This document shows, in pieces, positions 25,516 to 37,860 of a DNA stretch of 64,000 nt; position 1 is the stretch's first letter; every line of letters begins with the position of its first letter. The notes beneath the pieces are model-generated. The model was not told where the DNA came from. It did no database searches and saw only the letters and a list, made by a program, of their open reading frames with translations. Made by a program: the position numbers and the translations under genes. The DNA lies in NCBI GenBank assembly GCA_016801885.1, contig CM028899.1, positions 17,871,501 to 17,935,500 of the forward strand. Reading direction: 5' to 3'. The DNA is from Toxotes chatareus (lineage: Eukaryota > Chordata > Actinopteri > Toxotidae).

Positions 25516-26149
25516 TTCACAGTTCTTAAGGGAAAAGAGTCTGAAGCTAAAGAGCTAAAGAATCCCACTGGACAGAAAGGCTTTGTCTGCATGTGCATAT
25601 CCATGTGCTGATTACACGTTCAAAGCAAAGACCAGCCATATTTTAGGTACCAGTGTCAACACCACTGTAATTCCCATTTCTTTTGATGGCAACACAAAGA
25701 TCTGCCAATTAACATGAAGATTCCCTGTTTGCACAGGAGTAAATAAGCTTGTTTTGTGTGTTCAGTGTGTGTACACACAAATGTAAATCTCTTTGTGTAT
25801 GAGTGTTACCTGCAGGCTGGCTGACACCACATAAATACACACACAGTAAGGAACCATGTTGTTTGGGTTAATGACACACTTCCTTTAGCTCATCAAGCTG
25901 GCACAGAGAAATAATCACCTGTCTCCTTATGTGTGCACTGTGTAATTTTGTTCTTTTCATTAGTGCATTTCAATGATGTCATTATCATCACCGGTATTAC
26001 TATTGGTGATACCTGTTGTCTGATCATACCTGGATTAAAGTACTGTAGATGTTGCCTGGCTACTGCATTTTGCTGCTCTCTGCTGCTGTGGTGGAATACA
26101 ACTAAATACATATATACTTATCTGATTGCTTTACATAAGAACACTTTCA
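25516..26149. other. Non-coding stretch, nothing recognised
   Basis: No element or exon supported. Short TG/CA patches lie near 25760-25785 and 25838. Confidence 0.5.
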
Positions 26150-26882
26150 AGGTACTTATTGAATGTTTCTATTTTATACTACATGACACCTCTACTTCAC
26201 TACATTTCAGAGGGTACTTTCTAGTCCACTACATTTATGTGACAGCTTCAGTTACTAGTTACTTTTCACATCAAAAACATATTTTATTATATATTCACTG
26301 TTAAAGATGAAACCAGTGGTTTCCAGCCTTTTCTGTGTAGTTGGAGAACCCTTGTCACATTTCAGAAGTCTATCAGTTGCTAGCAGTTCCACAAAAGAGA
26401 TTTCCCCTCTAAACTTCTCAGCTGGCTTCATTTAACCAGCTGTTTCGAGGCCCACAAAGGTAAAATTATTCACGACCCTTCAGGTTTAGCTGTGGCTCCT
26501 TGGGGGTGTTCTCCCACAGGTTTGGAACCATAAATACTGTAGTTAAAATTATCTCCACCTCAATAAACCATATATAACACCCAGAATTGTTATAACAATA
26601 AAATGTTGCTTACACATTGATGCATCTGCATTAATAATAAGATTTATTTGACCTGTCACAGTGGCTAATTTTCTGTAAAACAGATACTAACAGACCAACA
26701 AACAGATGCAGGTACTAAGTATATTGTGCTGATAATACTTCTATGATGCTTATAGGCTTTTACCAAGGCAAGAGTTTAGATGCAGGTGTTTTACTTGTAA
26801 TGGACTATTTTTACATTGTGATATTGGTATGTTTGCCTAAGTAAAGAATATGAATACCTCCTCCAGCACTGATTTTCTGCAT
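26150..26882 (+). repeat. Copy of a high-copy fish interspersed repeat ('ctccactacatttc' family)
   Basis: The left part contains 'cacctctacttcactacat' with 'ttcagagggtactttct' and 'ccactacatttatgtgacag'. The right part contains 'ttttacttgtaatgg', 'tttttacattgtgatattgg' and 'aatacctcctccagcactg'. I recognise both parts, in this order and orientation, from a very abundant teleost repeat that typically ends '...acttcttccaccactg'. The middle (26290-26600) is diverged or contains other sequence. It is non-autonomous, with no coding. The superfamily is unassigned. Confidence 0.65.
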
Positions 26883-29800
26883 TTAAACTCTGCAGGGGCT
26901 GCTTTGCTCAGGCGGTCTAAGTAGGAGATTAACAGTAATCAGCAAGATGGTGGAATCCAGAGTTAGCTATGATCCGGCTGAGTAGGGTGACATGTCTCTG
27001 GAAGGAAGCTGGGAAATGGACTAGTGGTGAGGGATATACTAGGGACCCAAAGCAGGTGCTCCTGATGCATGGAATATGCAACTTATGACCACAAGAGAGG
27101 GAATCAGTCAGTATTGCAGTACCAAAACACAGCTGATTACTATGGGTGCTGTAGGTAGATGTCATCTTTTAATCCAAATAAAAACTAAAGGTTTTTATAA
27201 TACGCATTGTGGAAAAACAGACCATACATAATTTCTCTCCTACACCAGGTATTAACCATACATGGGGGCAGAGTATTTCTTAACACCTTACAAACAGAAC
27301 AATTACTCTAAAGTAACCACTGCTGTGAATATGTGATGCAAATGTTAGTATAAATAATTTGACCTGACCTGAGTACACAACCGTGGCCCTCTGATATGCC
27401 CTTCCCAGTTTGCTACTGCAATGAGAAGAAGAAGAAATGCCACCTAATTATATGTTAGCTTTAGGAATACTTCACTTCCTCTACTTCTCGTCCTGTCGTA
27501 TTCCCTTTCACTTGGTCTCTAATGAGCAGCATTGCATAGTAAAGATAGATGGAGATGTCAGTGTTGGGTAGTTCGCTCCATCCCTGATTTTTCTACCCCT
27601 AAACCCTCACACACGCACACACTCTTTCTTGATGATGAGTGATGGAGTGGACCGGTGCTGGTACTACTCCCTCGCTCTGTCACTCATTAGTATCCCCTCA
27701 CTACTTTGTGTCTGGATTTCTCTCACGTTATGATAGATGGGTCAGGGCAGAGCGGCTGCTTGCTAATCAATCTGACTGTCAAAAAAACCTGGAATTGCTC
27801 TCAGTAGTGAGGCGCATACACAGCTGCTTGTGTGTGACAGTGTGTGATGGGTATACTGATAGAAATGAGTATACTAATGAGTAAAATCTTAAAAGGCGCA
27901 CTGCTACATTTAATAAATTATTAACTCAGTGGACCATTCTCTAAGCCCTCCACCCCTTAGTTACTGTTGCAGTCATACATTCCCTTTGAACAGATCAGGC
28001 AAAGCATATGCAGTTTACAGTGATGCAGTGGCAGATTTACTACTAGAAATTCACAGTGTTCTTTAAGAAAATAGGTCCTCAGTTTTCCACACAAGTAAAC
28101 AAAAGCAGGCTCTTCAAATCTAGCCCACAATCCTGGATTTTGTCAGCTGAAATACTTTCTGTCACAAGCTAATTTTATTAGCTGTAGTTGGTAAGATTTA
28201 GTTGAATTTTTAATGTTTCTAGCTGACCTGCAACCTTAGCCTCGGGCGGTTCGAATAATATTTGAGTACTTGGGCAATAAACAACACAGAAGTTAAATTT
28301 ATGCTTTAATATTTGTATTTCCAAACAACATGCTTCACTTTTATATAGAAAATGACTACAAAAGGAAGGATTTAAGATTGTTTGCATCATACTTACTAAA
28401 GTTTGGCTGGAGCTGCTGAAGAGTAAACAAAAAACAAAAAAAAAGAAAGGTAGGGCAGGGTGGATGTTTTGGTCCTAAACAAATTCTTTTTTTTTACATG
28501 TCATTAACTGGTAACCCCACAAATGAATGCAGTAACGTTTAAGCTGCTAACATTTGTAGCTTAAGTTGCAGCAGATAAACACAGAGTTTAATCTTTTTTC
28601 CTGCAATTCTTCTCATGTGTTTTGAGGTTTTTAAAGGCTAAAAATAGACACCACCCTCCAGACACTTTAGATACTGGTTGTAACTTTTTATAGCCCCATT
28701 TGCATGTGGAAAAATCCAAAGCTTGACAGGCCTGCTGTGGCCAGTTGTGAATGCTAAGCCATGACTTAACAATCGTTGTCTGGGGGCAAGATTTGAAAGC
28801 TTTAACACTCCAGCAGTGGGTCAGAACTAATTTTGTTTTTTCCTTAATAAATATGTTCTTCAAAGGCTAAAACACTTTATCAAAGTCATCCAATGTATTT
28901 TGCAAGTCAGAAAGTATCTTCAACAATGGATTGCTTACAACAAGAATATCTGTGCCTCCTGAAATATGCACTTACATTGATTTTGTAAACATCTGTGTAC
29001 TGATTACTCATTCAAAGCTGATGCTGTTTAGTAAAGGAGGAGCTTTATGCGTTTGCACCACTATATTTCTCTGACACTTGAAGTTACCTTGCAGGATAAG
29101 ATTTGCATGCAGAATGATAAATGTAGCCTGTCATTAAGACTGAATGTTTTTTTATGTACCAGTATTCACGATTTGATGTTGCAGTCCTGTGCACCTCAAT
29201 CCAAGGTAAGAAATCACATGGAAGCCCATTTTAGATGGCAGATGATTGATGAGATTACACACAGTTTGTGACAACACAGTACACAAGGCTGTACTCACAT
29301 AAATCTACAGGACCTTCAAAAAGGCTGGATCATTCCCCTGCCACCTAAATATTACAGGAATATGTGAATAGCTGGGTTTGTCAAGTGGGGGCCTCCCATC
29401 ACAGATGTTTGGATGTATTAGACCCACAAGACCTCCAGGAGGCAGGAAGTCATTTCTGAGCTTCCTGAGCAAACCATGTCAATGGTCACTTCCATAAGTA
29501 ATCTTTTTTATAGATGTACAATTAGGCTTATCCCTAGTGTCAGCATTTCCTTCCGTTTTCTGCAATCCCCCATTGATTGCAACTCTAACACATCCATGAG
29601 AAGGCCAACAATTGCAGGTGGCTACAAACATCCTCAGAATCCTGTATCAACACTTTCAGGCATTAAAGGTCAGAAACTGCACTGTATCAGCAAACCAGTG
29701 TATTAACCTTCTAAAGACTTAACATTCCACCTATACCCTGCTGACAAATAGCCAATCACGCTCTGCTGGTTTGAACTGACTGAAGAGCCTGGCCACATTG

Positions 29801-29919
29801 GTTATGAACAGGTCGTCCAGCTGGACATTTGGCAGTGGGGATGCTTTTAGGGTTTAAATCTTCATTAAAGTACATCTGATTTTATAAAGGACATTGAATT
29901 CATTTACATAGTTAAAGTA
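26883..29919. other. Non-coding stretch, no supported gene
   Basis: No exon or known element recognised. Open frames at 26929-27165 (-), 27639-27884 (+), 28588-28863 (-) and 29476-29706 (+) have no family signature. Some segments (for example 27500-27840) are less AT-rich than the surroundings. Confidence 0.5.
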
Positions 29920-30200
29920 CATTTGTCACATTTCAGCACCTGTTATTTTGAAATCAAGAAACTTAAAATTTTAAATTTCTTTGACTTTGGTAACATCTTC
30001 TGTCCTGTAGTTGCAGAATTTTCCACCAGTTGTTGCAAAGATAGTTGCCAATTGCATCTTTTCCTTTCACTGATCATTGTCACATTTGTGGTTTTGAGTG
30101 AAATCTCTCATCTATTTCATGTATTACATATATTAGTTTAGTACATATGTTCACGTTCCCCAAAATAAACAGAAAGCATTTTAACTTTTCACCTAAAGCC
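29920..30200 (+). repeat. Diverged copy of a fish interspersed repeat
   Basis: 'cacatttgtggttttgagtg' followed by 'aaatctctca', 'catatgttcacgttcccc' and, at 30200, 'gccaccatcaggtcaaatta' match a common fish repeat. A better preserved reverse-oriented copy is at 51.3-51.6 kb ('tgagatatttca', 'ccaccactttggtcca'). The frame 29923-30141 is part of it, not a gene. Confidence 0.55.
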
Positions 30201-30239
30201 ACCATCAGGTCAAATTATAAAACTAGAAGTACCGCATGG

Positions 30240-30560
30240 CAGTGTTATGCCTCTGCACGGTTGGGTGCTTGTAGCAAATGTAGGATAATGGCAATGTTTG
30301 GGAAGGCTTTGACCTTTGGCCTCTGACCTCCAATATATATTGACTCCATCTTTGACAAGCAGTGATAATATGTGCAAACTTTGAAGAACATCACTCAAAG
30401 CATTGTAGAGACAACACATTCTGAAGTACCTCATTTGCATTAAGGTCACAGCGACCTTGACCTTTGACCTCTGACCTCCACAATCTACTCAGTTCATCCT
30501 TGAGGCACAGTTGGCATTTGTGCAAAGTTTGACAGAGAGACCTCAAAGTGAGATATTGTG
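30240..30560 (+). repeat. Repeat with two tandem units rich in TGACCT half-sites
   Basis: Two related units start at about 30308 and 30456, roughly 148 bp apart. Each has TGACCTTTGRCCTCTGACCTC followed by similar text ('gttcatccttga' against 'gactccatctttga', then 'gtgcaaastttga'). The second unit is preceded by AGGTCACAGCGACCT. The phrase 'gttatgcctctgcacggttg' upstream fits the edge of the same repeat family. A third unit lies at 48.12-48.29 kb. This is a known-looking fish repeat; the superfamily is not assigned. Confidence 0.6.
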
Positions 30561-33500
30561 CGTAGACAGATAATAATAAAAATAATACAGTATTTTAGTG
30601 CATGAATAAATACCTACAAAACTAATGAAAATCCCATTTGTGTGTCTTGTTTTGTTTATTACACGAGTTAAACACAGTTGACATTGTCCTGTGAAGAAAA
30701 ACAGCAGCATGAGTTGTTTCAGCAAATGCTCAAAAGCTATGATCAAAATTTCTTTACCAGCAACCAAGAAGTCATTTTAACCCAAACAACGATGCCCCCC
30801 AGCTCTAACCATGTCATTATGGGCTTAAGTCTGTAGTCAAACCTTAAATACAGCTGTGTCAGATCAGAAAACTGTTTATGCAGTTGTGATTTTGAAGGCG
30901 TTACGATATTAACCAAGAGAAGTCAAGAGTCACATCAGCAAATACCAAAATGCATCATTCTTAAAGGCATTTGCAGACAAAGTGTTTTTTCCTTACATTT
31001 GAAGGTCTTTGCGTTTTCTAACATATTTTTATAGAATATTAAAATATATCCCATGAGATTTTTTTTCTTTGACCCCAGTTTATGTCAGTACTGTTCAGAA
31101 GCGTGGTAGTCTAGTTACTGTATGAGTGAATATATATAGGTGGGCAGGGTGAATACATTGGAGACAAATCCTTTTGTGAAAAATAAAGGAAATGTTTTAT
31201 TAAGACACTGAAGCTGAACATGAATCACTGCCATTGTTAACAAGGCTTATTGTAATCTCAGTCCTCGGTCTGACAACGTTACCTAATGAGAGATATTCTG
31301 ACATGTTTCTGTAATTAGACGTGATTCTGCTGCTTGTGTACGCTTGAACACATGAATCCAATATTCCTCTCTGTCTGTATCTGTCATCTATTTTCAATAC
31401 ATGACGGCAATTAGCAAACACATTAAATGCTTTGGAGGAACCGTGGAGACAGAGAGGGAAATTCTGGATTGTGATTAATAACAGGAAGAATGTAGGACGG
31501 GTGAAAGGCTGTGGAGTAATAAATAGAAGTGTGTGAGGAGTACCTGGGTGAGGTGTCCTTCCTGGATGAACTTTCACTATAGCTACATGACCTCCTTTCC
31601 TGGAGATTTATAGAGAGGTTGTCCTGCACTCCTTCAATGTCAGCTTCAATTCAGTGTGATTTATTGTCATGAGTAAATCAGTTGCATACATTTTCAAGCA
31701 GTGATAGGAATTGACCTATCAGGAGTAGGCAGGAATAAATAGGGCGTAGAATTAAAGATTCACTTTTCATTCAGCAGCACAATGATTCCAGCTCTGCTGT
31801 GCGTTAATGTGTTCCCTTTATGCTATATCATACAACGTCATATAGAGTTAACCTATATAAGCTTACATAATGCATGCACAACCTCTTCTACTAATGGATG
31901 CAGTGAAAATATTGTTTTATGTTTATGATCATTTTAGAAATGACTAACTCCAATCCTGACTAAAAATTATTGCACCTTTAAGATATTAAGCTTAGAATCA
32001 AGGTTGATTTGAAAAAATTAGACAGGAGGGTTCAAACCAAATATTAATAACCCTGAGGAGCTTCACCCTCCTCTGCAGGAGCTAAAAGAAAAGAAGTCTG
32101 TTACAGACAATAAAACATGGCACAAAGTGTTTTGGAAAAATAACAGACTTAAAAATGCAACAGTGATGCCAAATTCTAGCCTCTGTTAATTAAAAAAAAA
32201 GAAAGAAAAAAAACCCAGCACATTTTTCGAAGCTGTCACTCTAAACAAAGGTATGAAAGGTTTAAACCACGAGGCACTGGCTGAGGCAGACTCAGGGCAG
32301 TAAAAACGGGGAATAAAATAACAGTAGAAAAAGGGCAAAGGTTACTACGCAGGAATAAAATGCTTTGCAAAGTGTTTCAGGCGTATTGTGAATGTTTTAT
32401 GTACGTGTGTTTGCTGAAGGCCTGAAGGGGATTGCTGAAGTCAGTGCGTTTCATCTAAAAGGTACATTTTTCACCTGTTATCCCTTGTGGATTAGGCCGT
32501 GTGTGTGTGTGTGTTTGTGTGTGCACTAATACATGCATGTTATGTGCGTAACTCTCAGTCCAGCTGCTCCTCCAGGTAGCTGTGTGTTTGTGCAATTAAC
32601 CTCTGGCCCTGCTCTGTCTTTCTCTCTCCCTCCTGTTTGGCTTTCTTACTGTGCAAGCTGCACCTGCAAAGAAACCTGAAGAAAAGAAAGCAAAGGGAAA
32701 ATACAGAAACTTTGAATATGAACAATAAAATGAACTAAAAATGTAAAATACACTTGCTCACCGGAGCAGGCCAGCTGTACCATGTGCTCATGTCATTCCC
32801 CTGCTCTCCTTCCCAGCGTTTCTTGTCTATCTCCACTTCCGCCATCTACTAAAGACATAATCATCATTATGTCATCATTATTTTCTCCACATACGGAGTT
32901 GCTGTAAATGGTTGAGCATCTGAATCAAGTTGTACGTCCACTGGCTCACCGCAGGGTTCTGTCCATTCCCACTTATTTTTGATTTTGCATATAAATGGCT
33001 GTTATAGTAAATATAAAATCACCACATTGTAAAATTTGCTGATAGCAGTGTTATTATGTCTTTTCTCGGCCAGTCAGATCAGTCACATGGACCCATAATG
33101 CAATGCAATGCAATCTTTCCTCGTGAAACAGATTTTTGTTAGGTGTGTCACACGTCAGTACTGATTGCACTTTCTTCAAAGTTAAAGTTTTGTGCAGTGT
33201 TTACTTACTTTGTCCATCCCCTTAAAGGTCGAACAGGGAAAGTGAGAGCAGTAGACAATGAAGGAGAGCAGCAGAGGAGGAAAAATAAGGAAAGTGAGTG
33301 AAAGAGAGAAAGCAGGAGAGAAGCATTGAGAGTCAAATTAAAGGGATTAGAAAGCTCATTCCCCCTTAATTCCCTTATCACCTCCTCCCACAGTGGATTG
33401 TGTTGCCACGGCAATGTTTACATGACCCCATATCCTGCAGAAGCCAAAACCGGCATGGCCCACATTATGCTGAATCCCCCCGTTTACCTGGCATAATCCC

Positions 33501-34074
33501 TCCCAGATAAACACTCCACAGCCTGTTCCCTGAAAGCACAGCCTGACTAGGTTTTAGAGCGTTTAATGATGGAGAAGTGGACCCCATCTCTTTTTGGATG
33601 AAAGATAGAAAAAAAAAAACTTGTGTTAGTTGTAATTTTGAGTGTGTCAACACATCTGACTGCTTTGTGTCCTTACTCCAAAACAGGGCTTTACAGTACT
33701 CTTACTCTTACTCATGCTACTGTAACAATGAGGTTACAATAGAAGTTGTATGATGCTGCTGGTGACATTCGGACCCTCTCAGACATATTCTTCTGTTCTC
33801 AATTACAAAGCTTCTTAACAATGACTGTATATTGTAATTCATGTTAACCAAAGCAATGAAATGGACTTGTATATAAGATATGGAACATAGTATGCAATGT
33901 CTGACGTGATTCTTTAGAGATACTGCTCTTTTGGCATTTTTTGCATTTATTTTATTGTTAGATAGGAAAACAGGGCATAGGCCTATAGCAGGAAATTAAA
34001 CTGTGGACATTGCAGTTATGTGTAACACATACATTTACACAAGTTCAAGGCTTGTACTTCTCAAACTTCTAACG
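30561..34074. other. Non-coding stretch, no supported gene
   Basis: No exon or mobile element recognised. Two segments, 31200-31460 and 33330-33600, have balanced, non-repetitive composition and look like possible conserved non-coding elements. A TG-rich run lies at 32501-32523. Frames at 31200-31577 and 31423-31629 (minus) have no domain. Confidence 0.5.
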
Positions 34075-34077
34075 ATT

Positions 34078-34338
34078 AATACATTTATTTATAGGCACCT
34101 TTCTTGACACTCAAGGTCACCTTACATTATAAAAACATACACAATAAAAACAATAAAAACAAAAAGAGACAATACAGTTTAAGATAGGCAATGAAGTTGT
34201 GGTCAGGGGGAGTAATCTAATCTGAACAGATGAGTTTTGAGTTTAGATTTGAAATGTGGGAGTGAGTCAGTGTTACGGAGATCAGGTGGGAGAGAGTTCC
34301 AGAGCTGTGGGGCAGAGCGACTGAATGCTCTGCTCATG
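34078..34338 (-). mobile_element. 5'-truncated L2/CR1-clade LINE tail
   Basis: On the minus strand the last roughly 40 codons of a LINE ORF are open: R-A-F-S-R-S-A-P-Q-L-W-N-S-L-P-P-D-L-R, then L-P-H-F-K-S-K-L-K-T-H-L-F-R-L-D-Y-S-P and a stop (TGA, 34203-34205). The LWN-LP and FKxxLKTHLF motifs are typical of the C terminus of fish L2-clade reverse-transcriptase proteins. The 3' untranslated part runs down to about 34078 ('tacatttatttataggcacc' on the plus strand, similar to the 'tttatttatatagcgcc' end of the 48.5 kb element). Homology stops abruptly near 34338, so the insertion is 5'-truncated, the usual outcome of target-primed reverse transcription. Confidence 0.8.
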
Positions 34339-35339
34339 CTCCCGATTGCACTTAATATCACTCTATAAAGCTGATTTACAAGTGCAAAAGTGAAGTGAAC
34401 AGATTTTGCAAACAAACAAAAGAGTTACTCACCAGAGTTCATTGTTTCTGTCCCTGTGCTCTAACACATATGATGAATTTGTTAGTTGATTTGAGCATTT
34501 GAAATTCAGCACTGTTTGGATCCATGTTTACCAGCTGGCTTTCTTCTTCTTTCACACTCCCTTTGCTGGGCCACTGCTTTCATTGGCATGTTACTGCCAC
34601 CTGTTGATCAGTGCAATAATGTGACACCATTTTCAGGACTGTGCTGCATAAAGCCAGGCTCAGACTACAGGAGTTTTTGGCCCATTTATCCACACTTCAC
34701 TCCTCCTGACAATCAGAGGAAGAACCTCGGTCGGTACCACTGTTCAGCCCAGATTATCTGGTAATGTGAGGGTTTACAGATCCAGTCTTCCATCTCCTGA
34801 ACTGCTCGCAGACTCATCTGGGCCACCCTGATAATATCAAACATATTGGATATTTAGGAGTGACAGTTTGGATGATGATGATTGTGCCAACGGTTTATTG
34901 AACACCAGAGAAATAAGAAGAAGTCAGTACCACACTGACAAGTGCAGACAATGAATGTGTATGGAAAGTGGTTGCAAACAAAAATCAGAGCCAGAGTGTT
35001 TCTTGTTGTTGTATAAATTATAATTTTCAGAATTATACATTTTGTACGATTCGAGATGTTTCGTGCTGTCACTCAAAAACAGGTTTCAGAGGGTTTGTGC
35101 TCATCTCTGTTTCTGCACTGTAAATGTAAGGAAATGAGAATGCAGAAACATAATTTGCTAAAGACTTTGGCACAAACAAATCCCATTGAAATTAATGGAG
35201 TTACAGCCCGGCTCGAGAGATTAACTAAAACAAAGGAATTTTATTTAACAGAGATTACTGTTGTTTGACTAATATAGCAAAAATGTCAATTTCAGCAGAC
35301 ACGGCTGGCAGATGGAACTAGTGCCAGACTAACAAAGGA
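34339..35339. other. Non-coding stretch, no supported gene
   Basis: No exon or element recognised. Open frames 34516-34764 (+), 34854-35072 (-) and 35056-35268 (+) have no family features. Confidence 0.5.
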
Positions 35340-35615
35340 AATGCTAAATTAACCAAACAGAAAATCAAAATTCCAACAGAACAAGCAGTGCATGGGAACA
35401 GGGAGCCTCCCGGGGGTGCCAGGATGGGGCAGGTCTTTTATAACACACTGGGAGATTGTGGCCAGCTGTCCCCACTTCCCTGACAGCCTCCAGCTCCACC
35501 CAACCAGGAACCTGTAACACTGAAACACAGACACACCACACAGCAACACCACAACACACCACAAGCTTTGGCAGAGGCCCTTGGGCCGTCACAATTAAGT
35601 GACAGGTGGAGCCTC
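35340..35615 (-). repeat. Possible repeat fragment, GC-richer
   Basis: This segment is more GC-rich than its neighbours. It carries 'gcaggtcttttataacac' and a 'ctgacagcctccagctccac' phrase, reminiscent of the edges of fish retroelement-linked repeats. It gives three overlapping minus-strand frames (35349-35626) rich in Cys, Val and Trp with no domain. Assignment is tentative. Confidence 0.3.
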
Positions 35616-35873
35616 CATGACGACAAAATAGAACATGTTCATGCTTAAATTTCCACTAAAAGCTTCATATTTAGCAGTTTGACAATAATCATAGAGGCCC
35701 AGGTAATTATGTGATTGTGCAGTGTTGTGTACAGAACCATAGTTGCAGATGTCCAGATAACAGTGTCCCTTAGGTGCTAAATCTGATTAAAATGTATTGT
35801 TTGTGGTTTTGTGTAACTGTAGCACTGCCAAAATATTTCATATGCGAATGGTGGTAAATTTTTAAAGAGCCTG

Positions 35874-35901
35874 AGTACTAGGTAGGAATCTACCCAGTAC
35901 T
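35874..35901. repeat. Imperfect inverted repeat, 12-bp arms
   Basis: AGTACTAGGTAG (35874-35885) and CTACCCAGTACT (35890-35901) are reverse complements except for one position, with a 4-base loop. Function unknown. Confidence 0.8.
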
Positions 35902-36189
35902 AATCCCCACATGCTGTGGTTTAAGTTCAAGTCTCCACATGACATGAGTTGTGCATTTTGAAGAGCCCAGATTGTAGGGTGATATCTAAAAATGTTTCAG
36001 CAGACTTTAAGAACCAGCAGGGTTTATGATGATAGACTGATAATGAAGTGGTTAGGCCTCTCACTTCTGTGTGCTTCCTAAAGACCAGGGCCAAGTCTCA
36101 GTGAGGAGCCTACCAGGGACACAATCCCCATCAGGGTATCCCAGTAAAATCCTTGTGCACTGTGTAGACAATCAAGACCCATCACATTG

Positions 36190-36995
36190 CATGGGACAGC
36201 TGCTCCACTATGAGTCTATTAATTCATACAGAACCTTGTAGGAGGTCCTCTCGCCATAAATGTCTTGAGGACCTGGTTCATTCTTTCCTCTATGGTAGTC
36301 AGATGGTGAAAATTTGACTCTTTCAGCTTGTGGCCCCTGATGGTAAGCCTCTGCCACACAAGAAACCGCAGACGGTTGCTCAAGTATGCCCTCTCGCCTC
36401 TGGCACTTCTCAGTGGCCTGCTGTCCGACCAGCTGCACATCAGTTTATGGCTGTGAGTGGAACAACCTCTTCTGCACAGCCTCCCAGTGTGCAGCACTCT
36501 TCTGGTGGTTGCCCAGAATCTGGGAACATATTTTCCAGTTGTTCACCCCTGTACATCTCATCATGTGATGGGGTTGTGGGACATATGTGACATATCAGTC
36601 ACTTTCACTTACCGCAGAGAAAAAGCCAGTCTTTACTGGTGCACCGCTCTGAGTTGCAGCAGCGCTCTACCTTCCCATATTTCCTGGCAGTGTTCTTCTT
36701 TCTTTGAGAAGACTGGCAGAGTTGGGGCATCGCCAGCCTCAGTTCCCCAGCAGCATGTGCCCACACATATTGTAGTTGAAGTAGCAGTGGCAGCTGCAAC
36801 CACAACGATCTCCTCCTCCTTCCTCTCTCTATCTCATCATGGAGCAGGGCTAGTGTTGGTGGTGCACTCTCTCCCACATCTGACAGCTCCACGGGCAAGG
36901 ACACTGTCGGCCCAGGCTTGGTCACAAAATCAAGTTAGCTTTGCATGCATTTCTTTTAGCGAGTGGCTCATTCATTTTAACTCGCTAGCCTAGCC
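36190..36995. other. ORF-rich, GC-richer segment of unknown nature
   Basis: Open frames overlap on both strands: 36457-36993 (+, 178 codons), 36605-36925 (-, 106 codons), 36219-36497 (-, 92 codons) and 36208-36438 (-, 76 codons). None carries a motif I can name. On the minus strand the 36605-36925 frame has a Glu/Arg patch (E-I-E-R-G-R-R-R-R) followed by Leu/Gln-rich sequence. The composition differs from the AT-rich surroundings. Possible readings are a decayed mobile-element gene or simply a GC-richer patch with fewer chance stops. I do not assign a function. Confidence 0.3.
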
Positions 36996-37370
36996 TAGCC
37001 CAGTACCTATCCGCCTGTTCAGACTTGAAACAGGTTGGGCATGAAGAGGCTGTGCTTGATTGACATCTGTCTGACCTTCTTCACACCCTCATCATTCTTC
37101 TTGGTTGTTATAGTGTGGTGACTTCATGTAAATCCACCTTAACTCCACTCATCTTCAACCTGAGCAGAGGTCTTATGTTTCATGTTCATATAAACGTAAC
37201 AGTAACTGCATCATCTGGTCGGATCTCCTACTACTATGTGGAGTACTTTTAGAACACACAAAAACAAGTACACAGATAGGACGAAATGTCCCTCTATTTA
37301 GCTGAAATGTCTTCTGTGTCTGTGCGTGACTGTGTGAAAGTCGGACCTATTACCCAGAGAAAAAGAGCAT
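36996..37370. other. Non-coding stretch, nothing recognised
   Basis: A short 'ctagcctagcctagccc' run at about 36984-37000 borders the ORF-rich segment. Otherwise I see nothing. Confidence 0.5.
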
Positions 37371-37860
37371 CTAAGTTTAGCATGCATAACACTGAGAGAT
37401 GGGAGGAGATGTGAGAGAGGAAGTGCAGAAAACAGGAAAAGCCTCAAGGAACTATATACAATTCAGTCAGGGAAGACACGGAAAGTTATGTGCAAAATGT
37501 GATGTTTATTAAAATACACAAGACAATAGTTTTGACACTGACCCTGCTGCAGCAACAATTTAAAGGAACAATCTCTATAAATCAATGAGATGTCTATGTA
37601 TGATGCATTGGTGGACTGGAGGTGTAGGAGCAGAGCAGGACACATACTGAAAGACTGACAGCAAAGAGACAAGAGAGGGGTTTGAAAACAAGTAAGTGTA
37701 ACAAACTCGTACTGAGAGCCTCATTGGAAGCAAAGGGGAGGAGATGGAGGGGAAGGAAAAGGGAAGGAACGTGGGGAGAGGGGGGAAAAGGAAAGATGAT
37801 ATCTAGGTTAAAAGGAAAAGAAGATGCAGAAGAAATAAAGTGTTAAGGGAAAATAAACTG
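37371..37860 (+). other. Purine-rich segment with a near-homopurine tract
   Basis: The strongest part, 37730-37795, is almost entirely A and G ('ggggaggagatggagggg', 'aaggaaaagggaaggaac', 'gggggaaaaggaaag'). Such tracts can form triplex-type structures, but no function is implied. The minus frame 37463-37672 has no domain. Confidence 0.7.

Noticed and set aside
25933..26304. 123-codon plus frame with hydrophobic segments
   Set aside because: Its second half is within an interspersed fish repeat; no family match.
30310..30329. A third full ERE or DR1 site
   Set aside because: The middle half-site is TGGCCT and there is no upstream AGGTCA arm, so it does not meet consensus.
36035..36130. Possible tRNA-derived SINE ('gtggttaggcctctcactt')
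   Set aside because: A- and B-box-like words are weak and badly spaced; no tail or second copy seen in the window.
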